IMG/VR virus record: IMGVR_UViG_3300020446_000046
Coordinates: 1-31,759 of that record
Origin: a virus
Direction: 5' to 3' (one strand)
Length of the DNA: 31,759 nucleotides
Both the position numbers and the translations under genes were made by a program. Under the pieces are notes generated by a model. The model saw only the letters and a program-made list of their open reading frames with translations. It had not been told where the DNA came from and did no database searches. Shown piece after piece: positions 22,604-29,559 of the stretch (the stretch's first letter is position 1; each line of letters opens with the position of its first letter).

Positions 22604-24232
22604 TTACAAAGGCATATCATCAGGGTCCCACACAAACCGTTCTGTATCAGCCTCTCGTATCTTCCATGGATCCTCCTGATGCTCAATTGCTGCAATTGCA
22701 GCAGATCCGTCATCAATGAATCCAAATGGAACAACATCATTTTCTATATCTTTCATCTTTTGTTCGAACATCATTTGCTTTAAGTTAATGTCAGTCATAT
22801 CTGTAAAAAATTGTGTGGTTACAAAATAGCCAAACATAACTAAGTTCATCATTAAATCGTCATGGTTACCATCCGATGCTTCATAAGATTGTCCTTTGGC
22901 TTCAAAAGTAGATATTTCTAAAATAGTTTGTTCATCCACAATATTAAGTTTATTATTTTCTAATATATCTTTTATTGCAGAACAACCAAGCCTTTTTGTT
23001 TTTCTATTAATTTCAATTCCTATAGCATTTGCTTTTACGGAAGATTCAACATGCACATTCTCATATTCTAAATCATGATATAATCCATTACAAACTACGC
23101 CACCTTGATCATTTGATTCTACTACTACATAAGCTTCATTGTAGGGTTTAGCGTATTTATAAATAATATTTGGGAAGAGAATAGGCGAGATAGTGTTGTT
23201 GCGATATACAGCAACCTGTTTAAACGGGCGAACGCTAATATCGATCAGAGTAAAAGTAGAATAGTCCTGGCCTCTTCCCTTCGAAACATCTACAGTCATG
23301 ATGTAATCGTGTTTTTCTATAGGTTCTTCATATACTTTTAAGTTACCACCTTCCATATATCTTATGGCAGGCTTAGCTCTTAACCCTAATAAAGTTTCGG
23401 CATTGACAAGAGTATCGCCTGTACCAAAGAACGTATTACCAAACTCCTGATCAAATTGCAGTTGACTAGTATTTGCTACAGTTTCTATTTTCCATTTATC
23501 ATCTCTGCCTGGTACATCCCACCAATCAACTCTAAATGATTTAAACTCATTAATACCTTGTACAGATCCTTCCCATATCTTATGGAATTGATTGCCTATA
23601 CCATTTGCTGTTGAGGTGATTATAACCTTTGTATCTTTACCTGCAGATACAACTGGATATGTAGATGTATAAAATTCTGCAGCTCTTTCTACGAAAGCAA
23701 ATTCATCAAGATATAAAAGATTGACAGACATGCCGCGAATGGAGGAACCACTAGTAGCAGCAGCAAGTATACGTGAATTATTAGAGAATTCCAAGCTGCC
23801 TTTGTTAAGCGCTTTAGATCCTGGCTGCAAAAAGAAAGGTACGTTTTCCAGCATGAGTGTGATTCGCGATAACATTTCACGGGCAGTTGCTCCTTTGTTT
23901 GCTAATATGGCAATTGTCTTTTCAGGATTAAATAGTGCAAACCATAAGAGATAAGCACATGCTGATATTGATTTACCTGACTGTCTACATGCCAAAACTA
24001 CGTTAAATCTATTCTGTTGAAATTGATCAAACATTTGTTTTTGATATGGATACAGAAGAAAGGGAACTAAGCCTTGATCTAACGATATAACTTTGACATA
24101 CTTTTCAGCAAAGTATATCGGATCTGTCATACAACGCTTGTATTCTCTTAAAAGATCAGGTGTCCATTTTTGTAGTACACCATCTCTTTTAACATTAGGA
24201 TTCCCTAGGTACGATTCGTTCTGCATTAGCAT
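22604..24232 (-). CDS. 17: Terminase large subunit gp17 (packaging ATPase-nuclease)
   Basis: The product has 542 residues (T4 gp17 has 610). ATPase motifs: Walker A ACRQSGKS at 81-88 (Lys87), Walker B LLYLDE at 172-177, coupling motif TSTANG at 206-211. RNase H-like nuclease motifs: Asp315 in MTVDVSKGRGQDYS, Glu372 in VVVESNDQGG, and Asp458/Asp459 in GNHDDLMMNL. All catalytic positions look intact. The protein docks on portal gp20, translocates DNA by ATP hydrolysis and cuts it to headful length. The start overlaps the 3' end of gene 16 by 38 bases; a second in-frame ATG lies 6 bases downstream, so the exact start is uncertain by two residues. Confidence 0.97.
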   Translation of the reverse strand: MLMQNESYLGNPNVKRDGVLQKWTPDLLREYKRCMTDPIYFAEKYVKVISLDQGLVPFLLYPYQKQMFDQFQQNRFNVVLACRQSGKSISACAYLLWFALFNPEKTIAILANKGATAREMLSRITLMLENVPFFLQPGSKALNKGSLEFSNNSRILAAATSGSSIRGMSVNLLYLDEFAFVERAAEFYTSTYPVVSAGKDTKVIITSTANGIGNQFHKIWEGSVQGINEFKSFRVDWWDVPGRDDKWKIETVANTSQLQFDQEFGNTFFGTGDTLVNAETLLGLRAKPAIRYMEGGNLKVYEEPIEKHDYIMTVDVSKGRGQDYSTFTLIDISVRPFKQVAVYRNNTISPILFPNIIYKYAKPYNEAYVVVESNDQGGVVCNGLYHDLEYENVHVESSVKANAIGIEINRKTKRLGCSAIKDILENNKLNIVDEQTILEISTFEAKGQSYEASDGNHDDLMMNLVMFGYFVTTQFFTDMTDINLKQMMFEQKMKDIENDVVPFGFIDDGSAAIAAIEHQEDPWKIREADTERFVWDPDDMPL

Positions 24233-24551
24233 CTATTACATCATCTTCCTGTCTCAACATTTTTTGAATCTCTGCGGTCGATCCTAAATAAAAATTATTT
24301 TGTTGATTCTCAATCTGTGCAGGCTGTTCATCTTCCTGTGTCAATTGCTTTTGCTTTTTGTTTAAGTCTTGTAGTTTATCATTTACATCTGCTACGTTTT
24401 TTATAAGTCCGGACAAAACCTCATACGCTCGAGGATGTTCACTTGATCGTGCGACATCAATCATATCATCTAAAGCGTCTTTACCTTTTTCAATTAAATT
24501 GTAAAGAGTTTCCTTTGAATACTTATAATCATTATCTAGTTCGTCTGCCAT
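24195..24551 (-). CDS. 16: Terminase small subunit gp16
   Basis: The product has 118 residues, shorter than T4 gp16 (164). The N-terminal half is helical (YSKETLYNLIEKGKDALDDM, RAYEVLSGLIKNVADVND), followed by a Lys/Gln-rich coiled-coil region (LQDLNKKQKQLTQE) and an NFYLGSTAEIQKMLR segment typical of gp16 proteins of marine T4-likes. It forms a ring that recognises concatemeric DNA and regulates gp17. It overlaps gene 17 by 38 bases and shares one base with the stop of the upstream repeat gene. The short length suggests loss of part of the terminal regions seen in T4. Confidence 0.92.
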   Translation of the reverse strand: MADELDNDYKYSKETLYNLIEKGKDALDDMIDVARSSEHPRAYEVLSGLIKNVADVNDKLQDLNKKQKQLTQEDEQPAQIENQQNNFYLGSTAEIQKMLRQEDDVIDANAERIVPRES

Positions 24552-25138
24552 TAGAAGCCTCCGCCACCACCACCAGCAGAATCAAGTATCGTAGCACCAA
24601 TTGTTGATACAACTTTAAATGTGCCACCACTAAATACCGCAAGACATGCATCGCCGGCATTACCATCTGTAACATAAATTAACTGGCCTTCTACTCCAGT
24701 GCTAGGCGCAGATGCAACCGTAAATGGATTTAATAAAACTTGTTTCATTCTTGATTCAATGTGATCAGAATCAATTAAGGCAATTGTTTCAGCAGAATCT
24801 AAAAAATCTTGGTTAGGAGATATTGCTAAAATATAAGCTGAATCAACAATACTAGTAACAAAAGCAGAATCTCGTTGTAGATCTACTTGTCTTGCTTGTA
24901 TATACGCTGAATCAATAAGAGCAATAGCTTCAGATGAATCAAGTGAATTAGCAGCATTTACTCTATTGTTTACATATGCAGAATCAACGATACTTTCTAA
25001 ATATGCAGTATCAACTATTCCTTTTATATAACCGGAATCTCCGGTTGAATCTATTCTTCCGTCAAGGTGAGTGAAATTGGCGTCCAGTTCTGTAAACGTA
25101 AGTTCACTGCCTTTTGTATTTCTAAGTGTAATAGCCAT
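24551..25138 (-). CDS. DSAY-repeat fibre-like protein inserted between genes 15 and 16
   Basis: The product has 195 residues. The N-terminus ITLRNTKGSELTFTELDANF is a common opening of short tail-fibre or structural proteins in marine phages. Residues ~40-130 hold about five repeats centred on I-V/I-D-S-A-Y-h-x-x-R (IVDSAYVNNR, LIDSAYIQAR, SIVDSAYILAI, LIDSDHIESR). The C-terminal part (GQLIYVTDGNAGDACLAVFS, GGTFKVV) resembles a small beta domain, ending in six glycines and Phe. AAGGAG sits 6 bases before the ATG. T4 has no gene here. A virion fibre or whisker role is inferred; the repeat also occurs in the cupredoxin-containing protein at 12765. Confidence 0.75.
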   Translation of the reverse strand: MAITLRNTKGSELTFTELDANFTHLDGRIDSTGDSGYIKGIVDTAYLESIVDSAYVNNRVNAANSLDSSEAIALIDSAYIQARQVDLQRDSAFVTSIVDSAYILAISPNQDFLDSAETIALIDSDHIESRMKQVLLNPFTVASAPSTGVEGQLIYVTDGNAGDACLAVFSGGTFKVVSTIGATILDSAGGGGGGF

Positions 25139-25148
25139 TTACTTCTCC

Positions 25149-25943
25149 TTATGCGCTATCAAAGGCTAAATCGATTTCAGTACTAAAACCGAAATCGCTA
25201 TCGGGCATACCAATCGTAGTTAAGGGGTCGGGCGTGACCGTTATTGTTTCTAATAATTTATCAGAATCACCTTGTGCTCCAGTATCCATTAAGAATAGAT
25301 GTGGAACTGCTTTTCTAATTATATCACCTGTATTTATTGGACCGTAAAATACAACTTTCATTTCAAATGATAATGTATATATTATCGTTCTGCGATTACC
25401 GTAGTCTGCTTCAAAATCGTCTGAAAAGTTTACGCCAATAATTATTATAGGAATATCTTCTTTAAAAGTAGGATATTCATCTGGAAATGGTTTGATCGTC
25501 AAAGTGTATTGTGGATTGAATGTAGGTAGAATTTGTTCCACAATTTGTAATGCATCATCTTGATTTCTAGCGTATATGTTTAAATCAAATGTAAGAGTGT
25601 ATGGAACTGGTGTATTAAACTTCTGCCTTTTTCCAGGTTCAGTTCCTACTGTTTTAAAGTTACTTACTTTAGTTAATTGTCTAGTGTTATCGTATATAAA
25701 GCTAGTAATTTCAAATGACATACGTGGTAACTTAATCGCTACCTTTTCATCTGTATATAAATCCGGATTTTGTCTAAGTCTTTCTAAGTATTTCATACGA
25801 GGTGCATATGCTAAAGGCACCTTCAATTGATTGATAACTCCACCAGTAGAATTTTTACGCATAACATAAATGTTATTAAACATCCGTCCAAACAATGAAA
25901 CAGATTTTCTAATTTTCTCATGGTAGAAATATGTACCAAACAT
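25149..25943 (-). CDS. 15: Tail sheath terminator / tail completion protein gp15
   Basis: The product has 264 residues, nearly the length of T4 gp15 (272). It begins MFGTYFYHEKIRKSVSLFG, followed by FNNIYVMR, and contains RMSFEITSFIYDNTRQLTK, PYTLTFDLNIYARNQDDALQ, VEQILPTFNPQYTLTIKPFP and a FSDDFEADYGNRRTIIYTL stretch, all typical of the family. The hexamer caps the end of the contracted or extended sheath and binds the neck. The ATG shares its A with the gene 14 stop (TAATG), so translation is coupled. Confidence 0.95.
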   Translation of the reverse strand: MFGTYFYHEKIRKSVSLFGRMFNNIYVMRKNSTGGVINQLKVPLAYAPRMKYLERLRQNPDLYTDEKVAIKLPRMSFEITSFIYDNTRQLTKVSNFKTVGTEPGKRQKFNTPVPYTLTFDLNIYARNQDDALQIVEQILPTFNPQYTLTIKPFPDEYPTFKEDIPIIIIGVNFSDDFEADYGNRRTIIYTLSFEMKVVFYGPINTGDIIRKAVPHLFLMDTGAQGDSDKLLETITVTPDPLTTIGMPDSDFGFSTEIDLAFDSA

Positions 25944-27142
25944 TACTGTGGATCTCCAAATGGATTATCTTCGCTAAAGTCTAAGAAGTCATCACTTAAG
26001 TTTTCGAATATATCGTTCTGTTCTGTTTCAGATATTTTATTATCTTCAGTTACACCTACAATGGTTAAGCCGCGGCCAATGATTCCGCTTCTCGTAGTAT
26101 TTATCAATTCTCCACCAGCTGCGAATGTATGATATTGACCATCGTCTGTGCCAACGTGTGCAAGGAATAGACACATATCTGAATCACCAGCAGAATCAAG
26201 TACGATCCTTTGAATCTCACCACTGATTGTAGCAGTAGACGATAGTTGTTGTGCAACTGTATCGCCAACTCTGTAATCTGAATCTACACCTAGGTTTCCA
26301 CCGATAAACTGTATTGTAGGTAGTGTTGCATAATTCGTACCACTATCGGTTAGTGTAATACCAGTGACTGTTCCGGATGCAGCGTCAAACACTGCAGTAG
26401 CTGCAGCGCTATCACCTAATGTAAAGCTGCTGTCTCCGCCACCGACAAATCTAACTGAAGGTGCAGTTGTGTAGTATGCTCCACCTCTGTCTAGTGTAAT
26501 GAGTTTCACGCCACCAACAGATCCAATTGGACTATCGTAGGTTGTAAATCCAAGTTCCGCTGTAGCTTCTGCATCTGCAGTACCGGTAACACAAACTTTG
26601 TACTGGTAAGAACCTGTCTTCTCGATATCCTGTATACCTTCAATGCTTGTATCGAAATCTTCTCCAGTGTATTCGAATAGAGTACACCGCATTTTGTATA
26701 CAGGTAAATTTTCTATTTGATAGAAAGGTTGTTCATGTTCTACATGCTGTATCTCAAACATTTTGTTTGCTAAAGGTAAATAAATTAAATCACCTTCGGC
26801 CGGCCTGTCAACTGTTATCTCATTATCTGGTCTTCGAACCTGTGCAGAAAATCTAGTCCTAGCAACTACAAATGTTGCTTCATCTCTAATCTCTACACCA
26901 AACCTTGTGAATAGATCACCTTCTCCGTCAAAGCCTTCAACATTTTCAATGTACATTTCAATTTTATGAGATGTTGGAAATCTAGATGTTGGATCTTCAC
27001 CAAGTAAGTCATCTTCATTCATTAATTCACGAGGTAGATAATAAACATCTTGCCCGTATATTTTTAGAGCCTCTATAACCAGGTCGGCATAGAGATCCAT
27101 TTCTGATCTTACTTTTTCAGAGAAGTAAAGGTTACGGGCCAT
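25943..27142 (-). CDS. 14: Neck protein gp14 with an inserted glycine-rich repeat domain
   Basis: The product has 399 residues, well above the 256 of T4 gp14. Residues 1-200 match the family (RNLYFSEKVRSEMDLYADLV, EIRDEATFVVARTRFSAQVR, FEIQHVEHEQPFYQI, and the LFEYTGEDFDT region). Residues ~207-325 are an insertion with two tandem units of the form V-x-x-I-T-L-x-D-x-G-x-x-Y-x-x-x-P-x-h-x-F-h-G-G. The family C-terminus then resumes (ISETEQNDIFENLSDDFLDF). gp14 forms the neck with gp13, joining head and tail. The extra domain probably projects from the neck. It is 4 bases from gene 13. Confidence 0.95.
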   Translation of the reverse strand: MARNLYFSEKVRSEMDLYADLVIEALKIYGQDVYYLPRELMNEDDLLGEDPTSRFPTSHKIEMYIENVEGFDGEGDLFTRFGVEIRDEATFVVARTRFSAQVRRPDNEITVDRPAEGDLIYLPLANKMFEIQHVEHEQPFYQIENLPVYKMRCTLFEYTGEDFDTSIEGIQDIEKTGSYQYKVCVTGTADAEATAELGFTTYDSPIGSVGGVKLITLDRGGAYYTTAPSVRFVGGGDSSFTLGDSAAATAVFDAASGTVTGITLTDSGTNYATLPTIQFIGGNLGVDSDYRVGDTVAQQLSSTATISGEIQRIVLDSAGDSDMCLFLAHVGTDDGQYHTFAAGGELINTTRSGIIGRGLTIVGVTEDNKISETEQNDIFENLSDDFLDFSEDNPFGDPQ

Positions 27143-27146
27143 TATG

Positions 27147-27902
27147 TTATCCTATAAAGAAATCTACTGGCATTTCATGCTCTAGTCTAATGGATTCTCT
27201 TAACCTTTCTATTTCTGAAGTTCCATCATCGTATAGTTGTCTACCGTTAAAGGTTACACCACCAGGTAGCTGTACACCTTCGAATTTAATTAAATTCATA
27301 CCCCATTGTTGTTTAAACAATGCACATGTATAATCTTTTAGCCACATATCATTGTATATTGATGTATGTGTTTCTGGATCTATAATTGTATAAACTTCTG
27401 CAACTACAAACTCACCTGCTAAAATATCTTTATCTGCAAAGTCACCAAAGATATGTAATCTATCTTGATGTCTAGACCACTGTACTTGTGGTGTACCATT
27501 TAATTTCATATCAAGTATTGATAGGTATTGCTGCATCTGTTCGTAATAAGCTAGATCACCTGCAAAGTTTTGGAGATCGGCAATATCATTTAGCATCATT
27601 TGATATTTTATATCAAAGAAATTAAATGATGTACCAAAGGATGATGCCATTGGAAATAAACGCGTTACTGTCAATACATTCGAAGATATAGGAATGTATT
27701 CATTAGCAATATCAGTAGTAGTAATCTGATGTTTTAGGTATGTTCTAACCGTAGCGTCTGAATGAAATTCTTGATAGTATTGTAGAGCTTCATCTACACG
27801 ATCTTCCATTTGATCTTCGTCTACATTTATTTCTAGAACTGGATCACCAAGACGTCGCTTGGCATAATCTATAAGGTCCTGTCTTGATGCTGGGTTTGCC
27901 AT
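27147..27902 (-). CDS. 13: Neck / head completion protein gp13
   Basis: The product has 251 residues (T4 gp13 has 309). The N-terminus (DLIDYAKRRLGDPVLEINVD followed by EDQMEDRVDEALQYYQEFHS) is highly conserved in T4-like phages and unmistakable. The central part contains SILDMKLNG and the C-terminus SEIERLRESIRLEHEMPVDF. With gp14 it closes the filled head and provides the tail docking site. GGAG lies 7 bases before the ATG, and a late promoter core is located 32 bases upstream. The gene heads the 13-14-15-repeat gene-16-17 unit. Confidence 0.96.
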   Translation of the reverse strand: MANPASRQDLIDYAKRRLGDPVLEINVDEDQMEDRVDEALQYYQEFHSDATVRTYLKHQITTTDIANEYIPISSNVLTVTRLFPMASSFGTSFNFFDIKYQMMLNDIADLQNFAGDLAYYEQMQQYLSILDMKLNGTPQVQWSRHQDRLHIFGDFADKDILAGEFVVAEVYTIIDPETHTSIYNDMWLKDYTCALFKQQWGMNLIKFEGVQLPGGVTFNGRQLYDDGTSEIERLRESIRLEHEMPVDFFIG

Positions 27903-27933
27903 TAATAGTCTCCAAACTAAAATTATTTGGTAC

Positions 27934-27941
27934 TATTTATA
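27934..27941 (-). promoter_or_regulatory. T4-type late promoter core before gene 13
   Basis: An exact TATAAATA lies on the minus strand in the 52-base gap between the glycine-rich fibre gene and gene 13. The predicted start is about 27928 and the leader about 26 bases, with a GGAG ribosome site. Confidence 0.75.
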
Positions 27942-27954
27942 ACAGATGTGTCTT

Positions 27955-29559
27955 TTAATCTGTCCAGATTATCCACATTCCATGACCAGCGCGAGGATTA
28001 AGTCCTGTATTACCTGGGCTAGCCGGAGTTGGGTAGCTTGTAGGATTTGTGGCCTGCGAACCTTGACCATATTTACCAATAGGTCCTGAAGTAAAATCTG
28101 TCGCACCACTTTGTTGTCGAACATAATTCATTAAAGTATACTGGTTCCAATTTGCACCAGTTTGAGTTGCATCAGAACCATTATACTGTAGTAACGTTAC
28201 ATAGTTTGCATCTGCCCAACCAGATCCACCGCCACCTGGTCCACCAGTTCTGTAGTAGCCTCCACCACCACCTCCTCCGCCGTAACGGCCACCGCCTCCA
28301 CCTGATCCACCATCATATTGTGAATCAGATCCATCTCCACCTTGTAATTGAGATCCAGCAGTTGCGTTAGATGAGGAGTAAGAGTGTGACTCATATGCAG
28401 CATGCCCACCACTATTTACATTACCACCTCCACCATAATCTAGTGTAGGAGATCCAGTTCCATTTGTACCACCTTGATTAATACCGCCACCGTGTCCACC
28501 TTTAAAGTTAGTAGAGTTGCCTCCACCTCCGCCTCCACCAACTATTGCAACAAGGTCAGAAAATGTATTGTTTATGCCAGAAAAGAGCGCAGTGTAACCG
28601 CCACCTCCAACACTAAAATGATAAGATCCACTAGAGCCAGGATCACCCCCACCATAAAATCCATCATCACCACTACTTGCACCCTTACCTCCGCCACCTG
28701 CGTATAATGACATTTGAGTTACGCCTGGTGGTACAGTAACTTCTACCATGCCAACTCCACCATTGCCACCATAATTGGCGCGGTTAGAACTTGAATAACC
28801 TGATCCACCACCTGCACCTATCATCGCAAGATAAAATTTTCCTCCGGGTTCAGTATCAAAGTATGCTCTTGTACCTAAAGCATTATCTGGGTTTACCACT
28901 TGATTACTATAATAAAATGTTTGACCAGTTACAGATGACGTAAAACTACCTACTGTAATTCCTCCATTTTGTTCAGTAGGAGAAGATGAAAATCCTACAC
29001 CTGGAGCTCCAGGATTATATGCTATTGTAACAGCTTTTGATATAATGCTTATTCCATCTGACCATTTAAACGTATAGATGAAGTCACCGTTAGAGTCTGT
29101 TAAATTTCCTGCTGCAACCGCAGCCGCTATCTCGTTTTTTGTTTTAGGTGTAAACGTCCATACTGAAGAGTCATTGGATATAGTTGACATGTATTGAGCT
29201 GAATCACTTGCAAAACTTTGATTCAGCAATGTTGGATTATCAGAATCTGCAGGTTTAGCTATAATAGTAAGAGGAGTAGCCGAATCTGTAATTTCATATT
29301 CAGCACTTGGTTCGTTATCCCATGTTGGTGCTGCACTTGCTTCAAAATCTAGATTGTACCAACCTGATCCATTTGAAACAAATAATCTTTTGGTGCTTTC
29401 AACAAATGCAGCGTCACCTTTAGTAAGTCCTGAAACAGGTAAACTATCTAATGATGAGTAATAAACAACATCTCCACTGGTGACATTACTTAGACCAGTT
29501 GATTTTATATCACCGGTTGATCCAATTAATCCTGCTATTCTTCTGTTAAAACTAGTCAT
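27955..29559 (-). CDS. Modular fibre protein with shared N-terminal module and glycine-rich C-terminal head
   Basis: The product has 534 residues. Residues ~30-190 are the shared module (SSLDSLPVSGL, NGSGWYN, ITDSATPLTIIAKPADSDN, SSVWTFTPKT, DSNGDFIYTFKWSDG). Residues ~225-480 form a glycine-rich domain with runs of GGGG and a VEVTVPPGVTQMSLYAGGGG strand motif, the pattern of glycine-rich fibre or adhesin domains in phages and bacteria. The C-terminus ends GHGMWIIWTD. Glycine-rich heads of tail-fibre adhesins are known to mediate receptor contact in T-even phages, so host binding is a reasonable inference. The ATG overlaps the upstream stop as ATGA. Confidence 0.78.
   Translation of the reverse strand: MTSFNRRIAGLIGSTGDIKSTGLSNVTSGDVVYYSSLDSLPVSGLTKGDAAFVESTKRLFVSNGSGWYNLDFEASAAPTWDNEPSAEYEITDSATPLTIIAKPADSDNPTLLNQSFASDSAQYMSTISNDSSVWTFTPKTKNEIAAAVAAGNLTDSNGDFIYTFKWSDGISIISKAVTIAYNPGAPGVGFSSSPTEQNGGITVGSFTSSVTGQTFYYSNQVVNPDNALGTRAYFDTEPGGKFYLAMIGAGGGSGYSSSNRANYGGNGGVGMVEVTVPPGVTQMSLYAGGGGKGASSGDDGFYGGGDPGSSGSYHFSVGGGGYTALFSGINNTFSDLVAIVGGGGGGGNSTNFKGGHGGGINQGGTNGTGSPTLDYGGGGNVNSGGHAAYESHSYSSSNATAGSQLQGGDGSDSQYDGGSGGGGGRYGGGGGGGGYYRTGGPGGGGSGWADANYVTLLQYNGSDATQTGANWNQYTLMNYVRQQSGATDFTSGPIGKYGQGSQATNPTSYPTPASPGNTGLNPRAGHGMWIIWTD

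Noticed and set aside
23154-23161. TATAAATA octamer inside gene 17
   Set aside because: It is deep in conserved coding sequence (encoding Tyr-Lys-Tyr), more than 600 bases before the next gene start, and gene 18 has its own intergenic copy. It is most simply a chance match.
26098-26105. GATAAATA near-match to the late promoter inside gene 14
   Set aside because: A 7/8 match inside coding DNA, about 155 bases before gene 15, which is already coupled to gene 14 by a TAATG overlap.
27943-27964. Possible hairpin (ACAGAT/ATCTGT) at the end of the glycine-rich fibre gene
   Set aside because: The stem is only 6 bp with a 10-base loop, half of it is coding sequence, and no T tract follows. It is too weak to call a terminator.
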